Positions 24,654-32,635 of a stretch of 64,000 nt of DNA are shown here, one piece after another. A program made the translations under genes and the position numbers. The notes beneath the pieces are model-generated. The model did no database searches and was not told the DNA's origin. It saw nothing but the letters and a program-made list of their open reading frames with translations. Within the stretch, counting starts at the first letter, position 1. Each line of letters starts with the position of its first letter. Origin of the DNA: JANPLD01 sp964445765 (lineage in GTDB: Bacteria > Pseudomonadota > Alphaproteobacteria > Rickettsiales > UBA8987); contig CAYULD010000004.1 of NCBI GenBank assembly GCA_964445765.1, forward strand, positions 1 through 64,000, given 5' to 3'.

Positions 24654-25740
24654 GGCTGATTATTATAAATACTTAAAAAAGTTTTTGTTTTTATTTCCTG
24701 CGGAATTTTCTCATAATTTAGCAATATTTGCCCTTGAAAATGAGCTTGTGCCAGACCAAGCAAAATATTGCAATAAAAAATTAGAAATTTCAATAGCTGG
24801 CTTAAATTTTAGAAATCCTGTAGGTTTAGCTGCTGGCTTTGATAAGAATGCTAATTGTATTGGCAATTTGATGAGGCAAAATTTCGGCTTTGTAGAAGTT
24901 GGAACGGTAACCCCTATACCGCAGGAAGGCAACCCAAAGCCAAGATTATTCAGGCTTACAGAAGATGAGGCAATAATTAATAGGCTTGGTTTTAATAATA
25001 AAGGGGTTGAGATTTTTTCTCAAAGGCTAAGGCAATGGAAGTTTGGGAATTTTTTAGCTAATGACTTTTTAGTTGGTGCAAATATTGGTAAAAATAAAAA
25101 TTCTCCCAATGATGCCTCAGATTACTTAACCTGCCTTGAAAAAGTATGCGGCCTTTGTGATTATATAACGGTTAATATTTCATCACCTAATACGCCAAAT
25201 TTAAGAGAGCTTCAAAAAAAGGAAAATTTAGAAAATCTAGTTAAGCCATTATTAAAAAGAAGAGATGAAATTACAAAAAAGCTCTCTGTAAAATGCCCGA
25301 TTTTTATAAAAATTTCACCAGATGAAGATGATGAAGGGTTTAATAACATCGCACAAGTTTGTTTAGAAAATAATGTTGAAGGTGTTATAATAAGCAATAC
25401 TACAATTAAAAGAAATTTAGGAAAAAACAAAGCCTTTGCAGATAAGCATCAGCAAGGTGGATTAAGCGGAAAGCCCCTCTTTTCAATTTCAAATAAAGCC
25501 TTAAGTAAATTTTATAAAATCACAGAAGGTAAAATTCCTATCATTGGGGTTGGCGGAATTGCCTCTGCGGAAGATGCCTATAAAAAAATTAGGCTTGGTG
25601 CTTCTGTGGTGCAATTATATTCAAGCCTTATTTATCAAGGTTTTTCATTGGTTAATGAAATTAACAGAGGCTTAGTAGAGCTTCTAGAAAAAGATGGTTT
25701 TAGAAATATAAAAGATGCTGTTGGCGTTGATAATTTATAA
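24652..25740 (+). CDS. pyrD: Dihydroorotate dehydrogenase (quinone), class 2
   Basis: This 362-residue flavoenzyme oxidises dihydroorotate to orotate in pyrimidine synthesis and passes electrons to quinone. The N-terminal amphipathic extension (MADYYKYLKKFLFLFPAEFSHNLA) is diagnostic of the membrane-bound class 2 enzyme. AAGFDKNANCIGNLMRQNFGFVEVGTVTP, INISSPNTPNLRELQ (catalytic serine region) and PIIGVGGIASAEDAYKKIRLGASVVQLYSSLIY follow. The ATG at 24652 was chosen over a frame from 24544, which would overlap tsaC. The M3 peptidase gene follows 21 bases downstream. Confidence 0.95.
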   Translation: MADYYKYLKKFLFLFPAEFSHNLAIFALENELVPDQAKYCNKKLEISIAGLNFRNPVGLAAGFDKNANCIGNLMRQNFGFVEVGTVTPIPQEGNPKPRLFRLTEDEAIINRLGFNNKGVEIFSQRLRQWKFGNFLANDFLVGANIGKNKNSPNDASDYLTCLEKVCGLCDYITVNISSPNTPNLRELQKKENLENLVKPLLKRRDEITKKLSVKCPIFIKISPDEDDEGFNNIAQVCLENNVEGVIISNTTIKRNLGKNKAFADKHQQGGLSGKPLFSISNKALSKFYKITEGKIPIIGVGGIASAEDAYKKIRLGASVVQLYSSLIYQGFSLVNEINRGLVELLEKDGFRNIKDAVGVDNL

Positions 25741-25761
25741 TGTTGTTATTTGTATATTTTT

Positions 25762-27795
25762 ATGAAAGAAAATCCACTTCTTAAAATTCCTTTTGAAAAT
25801 AATGGTGTTCCACCCTTTGATAAAATCAAGGCAAAGCATTTCTTGCCAGCACTTACAGAGGCAATGAAAATTGGCAAAGAAGAAATTGAGGAGATTAAAA
25901 AAGTTAAAAATCCAAATTTTGAAAATGTAATTGAGGCAATGGAAAAATCAGGGGAATTGCTGAATTATGTTTCCTCAGTTTTTTACCATTATGATAGTGC
26001 GGTTAATAATGAGGAAATTCAAAAAATTGCTCTGGAATTCAAAACAAATCTAACAAAGCATTATAGCGATATTTCTTTAGATGCAGGGCTTTTTAAGCAA
26101 ATAAAAGCAGTTTATGATAAAAAAAGCGAATATAATTTAAGCGAAGAGCAGAAAATTTTGCTTGATGATTCTTACAAATCATTCGCAAGAAATGGTGCTT
26201 TGCTTAATGATAATGATAAGGAAACCCTTAGAAAAATTGATGAAAAACTTGCGGAGCTTAATAATAAATTTGGTGAGAATTTACTCGCAGAAACTAATAA
26301 ATTTAAGTTATATGTGAATGATGAAGCAGAGCTTGCAGGATTGCCAGAAGGTGCAAAAATCCAAGCGTTAGAGGCTTCTCAAGAAGAGGAAAAGCCAGAA
26401 GGCAAATATCTATTCACCCTTCACGCACCAAGTGTTGTGCCAGTTTTAACTTATGCGGAAAATCGTAATTTAAGAGAAAAAATTTGGCGTGCATTTTCAA
26501 CAAGGTGCAAATCAGGGGAGTTTGATAACAGGGCTGTATTACTTGAAATTGTTAAGTTAAGAGATAAAAGAGCAAAAATTTTAGGCTATAAAAATCACGC
26601 TGAATATGTTCTTGAAGAAAGAATGGCAAAAAATTCTGCAAATGTAATTTCAATGATAGAAAATTATAAAAATATCGTTAAAAAGCCTGCTGAAAAAGAG
26701 CTTTTGGAGCTTCAAGAATTTGCTAAATCAAAATATAATGTAACTGAAATTAAGCCTTGGGATATAGGTTTTTATTCTGAAAAGTTAAAGAATGAAAAAT
26801 ATGGTTTTAATGGTGAAATGCTAAGGCCTTATTTTCAGTTTGAAAAGGTTAGAAATGGTGCTTTTGAAGTTGCTTCAAAACTCTATAATTTAGAAATTTT
26901 ACAATCTAAAAATTATCCTATTTATAATGATGATGTTGAAGTTTTTGAAGTGAAAGACGCAAAAACTAAAGGTTTAATAGGCATTATTTACACTGATTAC
27001 TTCCCAAGAAAAACAAAGCGAGGCGGTGCGTGGATGGATAATTACATCACGCAGGCAAGATATGAAAATGGTGATAGAAAACCGCCAGTTATAGGCAATC
27101 ACGGCAATTTTACAAAGCCCACTAAAGATAAACCTTCGCTACTTACAATGGAAGAAGTGCTTACACTTTTTCACGAGTTTGGACATGGGCTTCACGGGCT
27201 TCTTTCAAATACAAAATATAAATCGCAAGCCGGAACTTCAGTTAAGTGGGATTTTGTAGAGCTTCCTTCACAAATTATGGAAAACTGGGTGAAGGAAAAA
27301 GAAGTGTTAGATTTATTCGCAAGACATTATGAAAGTGGCGAGTTAATTCCAGAGGATTTAGTTCAGAAAATGAAAGATGCGGATAATTTTAGAGCTGCAA
27401 CCGCCTTTTTACGCCAGATGCAACTTTCATATTTAGATATGATGTGGCATATGGCATCGCCTGAAAATATTTCAGATGTTGAAAAATTTGAATATGAAAT
27501 TTGCAAAGATTTTTATTTACTAAACCCTGAAGGCTCACTTAACTCTACAAATTTTTCTCATATTTTTGATGGTGGATATTCGGCTGGCTATTATAGTTAT
27601 AAATGGGCGGAAATCTTAGATGCTGATGCGTTTGAAGCCTTCAAAGAAAATGGCTTATTTAATAAAGAAATTGCCAAAAAATTTAGGGAATTACTTGAAA
27701 GTGGTGGCTCAAGAGATCCGGAAAAATTATATATAATTTTTAGAGGCAGAAAACCTGATCCAAACGCTTTACTAAGAAGGGAGGGGCTGATTTAG
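25762..27795 (+). CDS. M3 family oligopeptidase (Dcp/PrlC type)
   Basis: This 677-residue zinc metallopeptidase degrades short peptides. The zinc-binding HEFGH lies at 471-475 in LFHEFGHGLHGLL, followed by the third ligand region in FVELPSQIMENW. C-terminal signatures FDGGYSAGYYSYKWAEILDADAFEAF and SRDPEKLYIIFRGRKPDPNALLRREGL are typical of peptidyl-dipeptidase Dcp and oligopeptidase A. I could not decide between the two. The ATG at 25762 is preferred to a TTG at 25750. The last 24 bases overlap the end of the convergent glycerol kinase gene. Confidence 0.93.
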   Translation: MKENPLLKIPFENNGVPPFDKIKAKHFLPALTEAMKIGKEEIEEIKKVKNPNFENVIEAMEKSGELLNYVSSVFYHYDSAVNNEEIQKIALEFKTNLTKHYSDISLDAGLFKQIKAVYDKKSEYNLSEEQKILLDDSYKSFARNGALLNDNDKETLRKIDEKLAELNNKFGENLLAETNKFKLYVNDEAELAGLPEGAKIQALEASQEEEKPEGKYLFTLHAPSVVPVLTYAENRNLREKIWRAFSTRCKSGEFDNRAVLLEIVKLRDKRAKILGYKNHAEYVLEERMAKNSANVISMIENYKNIVKKPAEKELLELQEFAKSKYNVTEIKPWDIGFYSEKLKNEKYGFNGEMLRPYFQFEKVRNGAFEVASKLYNLEILQSKNYPIYNDDVEVFEVKDAKTKGLIGIIYTDYFPRKTKRGGAWMDNYITQARYENGDRKPPVIGNHGNFTKPTKDKPSLLTMEEVLTLFHEFGHGLHGLLSNTKYKSQAGTSVKWDFVELPSQIMENWVKEKEVLDLFARHYESGELIPEDLVQKMKDADNFRAATAFLRQMQLSYLDMMWHMASPENISDVEKFEYEICKDFYLLNPEGSLNSTNFSHIFDGGYSAGYYSYKWAEILDADAFEAFKENGLFNKEIAKKFRELLESGGSRDPEKLYIIFRGRKPDPNALLRREGLI

Positions 27796-29124
27796 CCTTG
27801 CTAATTTTGCTATTCCAAATGCGGTTAGTTCTTTTTCCTTACTGATTTTTATTTTATGCTTCAAATGAGATTTTTGCATTTGCATTAAAATTTTACTTGA
27901 AGAAACTCCGCCATCAATTTTAATTTCATTAATTTTAATTTTTGTATCTCTTTCAATTAAATTAATCATATTTTTTACTTGTAAACATAAGGTTTCATAA
28001 GCTGCAAAGGCTATATCTGCTTTTGTGTTTGCAAGGCTAATACCTGAAATTAAAGCTCTTTTTTGCATATTCCAGCTAGGGCTTGCCTCGCCAGAAAAGC
28101 AATTTTCAAAATTTATACCAGAAGAATTTTTTACAGAAGCAACTAATTTATCAAGTTCTTTAGGGCTTTCTGCTAATCCTAGGTTTTTTACTAACCAATT
28201 AATCATTGAGGCACAATCATAAATACAACCCTCCAGTGCATAGGTAATTTTATTATTAATTCCCCAGCCTATAGTAGTTAAAAAGCCATTTTTAGAGTGG
28301 ATAATTTTTGAACCAATATTTGCCAATAAAAAGCAGCCAGTGCCATAAGTGATTTTTGCATCGCCTGCTTGCAAGCAATTATTACCATATAGAGAGGCTT
28401 GCTGATCACCTAAAATTGCAGTTATTGGAATTTCTGAGCCAAAGAATTTCTTATCTATATTGCCAAAATTGCAGGAGGAGTTTTTAACCTCAGGAAGAAT
28501 TTCTCTCGGAATAGAAAAAATTTTTAGAAGCTCATTATCCCAGTTAAGTGTTTTTATGTTAAAAATAAGTGTTCTTGAGGCGTTAGAGTAGTCAGTAAAG
28601 TGGGATTTTCCATTAGTTAAATTCCATAAAAGCCAAGTATCAATAGTTCCAAATAAAATATTTTTTGTTTTTGGCTTTAGATTTTGTAAAAGCCAATTTA
28701 TTTTTGTGGCGGAAAAATAAGGTTCAATTTTCAACCCAGTTTTTTCGTTAATAATTTTAGAGTAGCCTTTGCTTGTAAGGGTTTTACAGAGTTTTTCTGT
28801 TCGCCTATCTTGCCAAACTATGGCGTTAAATATGGGTTTTCCTGTAAATTTATTCCAAATAATTGTTGTTTCCCTTTGGTTTGTAATGCCGATTGCAGAA
28901 ATATCTTGAGCAGATAAATTTTCTTTATTCAAAATATCCTTTATGGCTTTAATGCTGTTGTTAAGAATTTCTTCAGGGTTTTGTTCAACAAGATTTTCAT
29001 CAGGATAAATTTGAGTTATCGGATATTGCGAATAACAAATTTTTTGATTTTTTGAATTGAATAAAATAGCTCTTAGGCTTGAAGTTCCAATATCTAAAGC
29101 AATTATATATTTTTCTTTTTTCAT
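27772..29124 (-). CDS. glpK: Glycerol kinase-like FGGY kinase, C-terminally short
   Basis: This 450-residue enzyme matches glycerol kinase along its length: ALDIGTSSLRAILF, AIGITNQRETTIIWNKFTGKPIFNAIVWQDRRT, ILGDQQASLYGNNCLQAGDAKITYGTGCF and ALEGCIYDCASMINWL. It phosphorylates glycerol to glycerol 3-phosphate for lipid or energy use. The usual protein is about 500 residues. Here it stops soon after the ELTAFGIAKLA motif, so the last 50 or so residues, which form a C-terminal helix region in E. coli GlpK, are missing. The stop lies inside the convergent M3 peptidase gene. The core active site is complete, so activity is possible but not certain. Confidence 0.85.
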   Translation of the reverse strand: MKKEKYIIALDIGTSSLRAILFNSKNQKICYSQYPITQIYPDENLVEQNPEEILNNSIKAIKDILNKENLSAQDISAIGITNQRETTIIWNKFTGKPIFNAIVWQDRRTEKLCKTLTSKGYSKIINEKTGLKIEPYFSATKINWLLQNLKPKTKNILFGTIDTWLLWNLTNGKSHFTDYSNASRTLIFNIKTLNWDNELLKIFSIPREILPEVKNSSCNFGNIDKKFFGSEIPITAILGDQQASLYGNNCLQAGDAKITYGTGCFLLANIGSKIIHSKNGFLTTIGWGINNKITYALEGCIYDCASMINWLVKNLGLAESPKELDKLVASVKNSSGINFENCFSGEASPSWNMQKRALISGISLANTKADIAFAAYETLCLQVKNMINLIERDTKIKINEIKIDGGVSSSKILMQMQKSHLKHKIKISKEKELTAFGIAKLARLNQPLPS

Positions 29125-29129
29125 AGAAG

Positions 29130-29903
29130 TTATATTTTGTTAAAAAACCCATTTTGGCAGAAATTTACAAAATAATTTTGGATTTTTTTAGCGAGGATAT
29201 TTTTACTTAAGTTAAATTTCTTTCTAAATAAATCAATGGCTTGGTTTAGGCTTTGGCTTTTTGAAAGATATTTCAAAAAATAATATTCATCTTTAGTTAA
29301 ATTATAGCGTTTTAGCTCATTATTGTTCCTAACAATAAAAATATATGAAGTGATTTTTTTAACCTCTGATTGATTATTTTTTCTAAATTCACTTAAATAA
29401 TCCTCAACATTATAATTATATTTTTTTAGAGAATATGCTGTTCTTAAATGAAATTTTTGGTTTAACAATTCATCTTCAGAAAATTTAGATAAATCTTCAA
29501 TTGTAAAGGCAGGGCTATCTTTTGCTTGAAAAACTTTTATAATTTCTGACTCTAAATCAGCAATTTCTGAGGCGATTTTATCAGGGCAGTTTTTCTTTAT
29601 AAATTTGGCAAAATTAATCGGATAAACATCTAAATTATAAAATTTAGAAGGGTTTTTCTTAATGTAAGAATAAACTAAACCATAAAAAAATGATAATTTA
29701 TTTTGCTGAATAAAATAATTTTGTGTTATTGGGTAATCTGCGATAATTGCTTTACTAAGCCTTTCTTTATAGCCGTAAATATAAACATTAAGCTGTTCAG
29801 AGCTAAGGTTTTTGTTGCTTTTAAGGTTCTGCAAAACAAAAGTTTCATTATTACCAATGATAGATTTTACAAGGTTTTCTAATATTTTTTTGTTACTTGG
29901 CAT
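29130..29903 (-). CDS. DUF2063 (HvfC/BufC-like) MNIO partner protein
   Basis: The 257-residue protein begins with the DUF2063 pattern: a helix ending in LSSEQLNVYIYGYKERLSKAIIADYPITQNYF, then FFYGLVYSYIKKNPSKFYNLDVYPINFAKFI. A C-terminal helical domain (about 170-257) resembles the winged part of HvfC/BufC proteins. In bufferin-type pathways the DUF2063 protein is the recognition partner of the DUF692 enzyme. The two are adjacent here with about 115 bases between, filled by a palindromic repeat. I chose ATG 29903; an ATG at 29939 lies within that repeat. Confidence 0.78.
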   Translation of the reverse strand: MPSNKKILENLVKSIIGNNETFVLQNLKSNKNLSSEQLNVYIYGYKERLSKAIIADYPITQNYFIQQNKLSFFYGLVYSYIKKNPSKFYNLDVYPINFAKFIKKNCPDKIASEIADLESEIIKVFQAKDSPAFTIEDLSKFSEDELLNQKFHLRTAYSLKKYNYNVEDYLSEFRKNNQSEVKKITSYIFIVRNNNELKRYNLTKDEYYFLKYLSKSQSLNQAIDLFRKKFNLSKNILAKKIQNYFVNFCQNGFFNKI

Positions 29904-29934
29904 TTTTTGCTTATTAAATAAAGTTGCACTCAAA

Positions 29935-30005
29935 GTCATTTCGAACGAAGTGAGAAATCTGGTTAGTTTATATTCTTTCTAGATTTCTCGCTTTGCCAGA
30001 AATGA
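29935..30005. repeat. Dispersed palindromic repeat, copy 4
   Basis: GTCATTTCGAACGAAGTGAG on the left and GATTTCTCGCTTTGCCAGAAATGA on the right are inverted copies of each other with a few differences. The repeat fills the gap between the DUF692 and DUF2063 genes. It belongs to the same family as copies at 9290, 13630, 15549 and 54519. Confidence 0.75.
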
Positions 30006-30020
30006 AGAATATAATTTATT

Positions 30021-30836
30021 TCAAAAAATCGCTCTAGCCTTGTTAATTTCGCTTTCTAAAACAGCAAATTCAGGAATTTTATTATCCCATTCCAGCATAG
30101 TTGAAATTTTACCTTTTTGAGAAATAGTATAATTATATAAATCCCAAACTTCATTAATTACAAAATTATCGTGAGTATCAATTATTATATCGCCTTGTTT
30201 TGAATGGCCAGCCAAGTGGATTTGCACAATTCTTTCAGATGGAATAAAATCTATATATTCTTTTGCATTAAAATTATGGTTAAAACTGCTTACATAAATA
30301 TTATTCACATCTAGTAAAAGACCGCAATCTGAGGCTTCTGCAAGCTCTGATAAAAATTGAAACTCACTCATTGAAGAATTTTCAAACTCAATATAACTTG
30401 ATGGATTTTCAAGAATAATATTCCGCCCTAAATAATCTTGCACAATTTTAATTCGCTTAGTTATATGCGATAACATTTGCTTATTATAAGGGATTGGCAG
30501 TAAATCGTGGGTGTTAAATTTATTAAAACCTGTGCAGCATAAATGATCAGAAATCCACTCTGCTTTTATTTTTTCAGATAAATTTTTAACTTTTTTTAGA
30601 TAATCAAAATCAATTTTATCAAAGCCACCAATTGATAAAGATACGCCGTGCATCACCAGCGGATATGATTTTCTTATATCTTGCAAAAACTCTATGTAAC
30701 CTGCGTGAGAATCAATATAATTTTCAGTTATAATTTCAAACCAATCAATTTTGGGCTTGTTTTCTAGGATATAGTCATAATGATTAGCCCTTAAACCAAG
30801 CCCAAAACCAAGATTTTTATAGCCAAATTTGTTCAC
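30021..30836 (-). CDS. DUF692 multinuclear non-haem iron oxidase (MNIO family)
   Basis: The 271-residue TIM-barrel protein is of the DUF692 (MbnB/TglH/BufB) family. Motifs carrying metal ligands in this family are visible: MHGVSLSIGG (H63), SDHL (97-100), ENPSSY (143-148), DVNNIYV (176-182), IHLAGH (206-211) and LEWD (248-251). Known members use a di- or tri-iron centre to modify cysteines or asparagines in ribosomally made peptides. The DUF2063 partner follows directly, but no DUF2282-like or other cysteine-rich precursor gene is adjacent. The substrate must be encoded elsewhere or be of a new kind. It starts 5 bases after fabF. Confidence 0.9.
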   Translation of the reverse strand: MNKFGYKNLGFGLGLRANHYDYILENKPKIDWFEIITENYIDSHAGYIEFLQDIRKSYPLVMHGVSLSIGGFDKIDFDYLKKVKNLSEKIKAEWISDHLCCTGFNKFNTHDLLPIPYNKQMLSHITKRIKIVQDYLGRNIILENPSSYIEFENSSMSEFQFLSELAEASDCGLLLDVNNIYVSSFNHNFNAKEYIDFIPSERIVQIHLAGHSKQGDIIIDTHDNFVINEVWDLYNYTISQKGKISTMLEWDNKIPEFAVLESEINKARAIF

Positions 30837-30841
30837 GCATA

Positions 30842-32104
30842 TTATGAAAATTTTTTCATCACTAAGCTAACATTCGTGCCGCCAAATCCAAAAGAATTGC
30901 TAACCACGCAATTTACTTTTCTTTCTTTAGCCTTGAAAGGAACTAAATCAACGCCAGCGGTATCATCTTCTGGGTTTTCAAGGTTTAGAGTTGGTGGACA
31001 AATTTGATCTCTAATCGCAAGAATAGAAAATATTGCCTCTACAGAGCCAGCCGCACCAAGAAGATGGCCAATAGCGGATTTTGTAGATGACATTGAAACT
31101 TTATTAATATGGCTTCCTAATAATTTTTTCACCGCACCAAATTCTATTAAATCACCCATTGGAGTTGATGTTCCGTGAGCGTTTATATAGTCAATTTCTT
31201 CAGGGTTAATTTTAGCACTTGTAACTGCGTTGCTCATTGCATCAAATGCACCTCTACCTTCTGGGTGTGGAGATGTTATGTGATATGCATCACCTGATAA
31301 GCCATAGCCTATCACTTCAGCGTAAATTTTTGCCCCTCGTTTTTTAGCGTGCTCTAACTCCTCAAGAACCACAATGCCAGCACCTTCACCCATAACAAAG
31401 CCATCTCTGCCTTTATCCCAAGGTCTTGATGCTTTAGTTGGCGTTTCATTAAATGAAGTTGATAAAGCTCTTGCGGCAGAAAAGCCGCCAATACCAACTG
31501 GGCAGATTGTTGCCTCTGATGAGCCTGCAATCATAACATCTGCATCACCATATGCAATTAGCCTTGCTGCATCACCTATCGCGTGGCCACCTGTTGAGCA
31601 AGCCGTTACAACTGAATGATTTGGGCCCCTAAAGCCATATTTCATTGATACATGGCCAGAAGTCAAATTGATTAAAGTTGAGGGAATAAAAAATGGGCTG
31701 AGTCTTTTCCAGCCAGATTCTTTAATGGTAAGAACACCCCTTTCAATTTCAGGTAAACCACCAATGCCAGAGCCTATCATAACGCCAGTTCTTTTTTGAG
31801 AATGCTCATCTTCAGGCTTCCAATTTGCATCTTCAATGGCTTGAATTGCTGCTGCCATTCCGTAAATGATGAAATCATCCATCATTTTTTGTTCTTTTTT
31901 GGATACCCATTTTTCAGCTAAAAATTGCCCTTCACCTTCACCAAGTGGCACTTCAGCGGCAACTTGACAAGGCATAGAAGTGGCATCAAACCTTGTGATT
32001 TTACCTATTGCGGAATTTCCTGCGATTAAAGATTTCCATGTTTCTTCAACACCACAAGCCAGCGGTGTAACCATACCTAAACCAGTAACAACAACTCTTC
32101 TCAT
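30842..32104 (-). CDS. fabF: Beta-ketoacyl-ACP synthase II
   Basis: This 420-residue condensing enzyme elongates fatty acids. The catalytic cysteine is C169 in VVTACSTGGHA. The two active-site histidine motifs are NAHGTSTPMGD and KSAIGHLLGAAG, and the C-terminal VVSNSFGFGGTN is intact. It lies downstream of acpP, as in many bacteria, with a terminator hairpin between. The following DUF692 gene starts 5 bases after the stop, so fabF and the MNIO genes may share a transcript. Confidence 0.96.
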   Translation of the reverse strand: MRRVVVTGLGMVTPLACGVEETWKSLIAGNSAIGKITRFDATSMPCQVAAEVPLGEGEGQFLAEKWVSKKEQKMMDDFIIYGMAAAIQAIEDANWKPEDEHSQKRTGVMIGSGIGGLPEIERGVLTIKESGWKRLSPFFIPSTLINLTSGHVSMKYGFRGPNHSVVTACSTGGHAIGDAARLIAYGDADVMIAGSSEATICPVGIGGFSAARALSTSFNETPTKASRPWDKGRDGFVMGEGAGIVVLEELEHAKKRGAKIYAEVIGYGLSGDAYHITSPHPEGRGAFDAMSNAVTSAKINPEEIDYINAHGTSTPMGDLIEFGAVKKLLGSHINKVSMSSTKSAIGHLLGAAGSVEAIFSILAIRDQICPPTLNLENPEDDTAGVDLVPFKAKERKVNCVVSNSFGFGGTNVSLVMKKFS

Positions 32105-32157
32105 ATAAATTTATTTAGTTAATAATTTTATTTATTTTATACTTAAAAAATTCAAAA

Positions 32158-32188
32158 AAAAACCCCGCAATTTAAGCGAGGTTTTTCT
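32158..32188 (-). terminator. Intrinsic terminator after acpP
   Basis: Read on the minus strand, AACCTCGC and GCGGGGTT form an eight-base arm pair with one G-T wobble around TTAAATT, followed by a long T-run. It lies 26 bases after the acpP stop, so much acpP transcription should end here before fabF. Confidence 0.8.
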
Positions 32189-32213
32189 AGTATATTTGCA
32201 TCAAAAAAACAAA

Positions 32214-32450
32214 CTATTTCGTTGCTTGTTCAATAAAGCTAACTGCATCATTAACAGTTGCGATTTTTTCAGCTGCTTCATCAGGAATTTCAATGTTAAA
32301 TTCTTCTTCAAAAGCCATCACTAATTCAACTTGATCTAAGCTATCTGCCCCAAGATCATCAACGAATGAAGAAGTATCAGTAACTTTTTCCTCGTTTACA
32401 TCTAGGTGTTCAGCAACTATTTTGATTACTTTAGCTCTAATATCGCTCAT
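32214..32450 (-). CDS. acpP: Acyl carrier protein
   Basis: This 78-residue acidic protein carries the growing acyl chain on phosphopantetheine. The attachment serine is S37 in GADSLDQVELVMAFEEEF, and the length is standard. A strong Shine-Dalgarno AAGGAG stands 6 bases before the ATG, unlike most genes here. A TTCAAC-N16-TATATT promoter candidate lies about 20 bases further upstream, consistent with high expression. A terminator follows, then fabF. Confidence 0.97.
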   Translation of the reverse strand: MSDIRAKVIKIVAEHLDVNEEKVTDTSSFVDDLGADSLDQVELVMAFEEEFNIEIPDEAAEKIATVNDAVSFIEQATK

Positions 32451-32635
32451 AAAATCTCCTTTTTGTTCGTAATATAATCAACCTAATATCAAGTTGAATT
32501 TTGTTAAACCGATTGTTAAATCCAAATGGATATTATTTACATCGTTTATGTTGTCAAGCTAGTTATTGTTAAAATAAAAATCAACAAGTTTTTTTTGTGT
32601 AAATTTTACAACAAAGAAATTATAGCTAACAGTGC

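Noticed and set aside
29904..29939. Longer start for the DUF2063 gene
   Set aside because: The upstream ATG lies within the palindromic repeat and the added residues do not fit the family; the ATG at 29903 is better.
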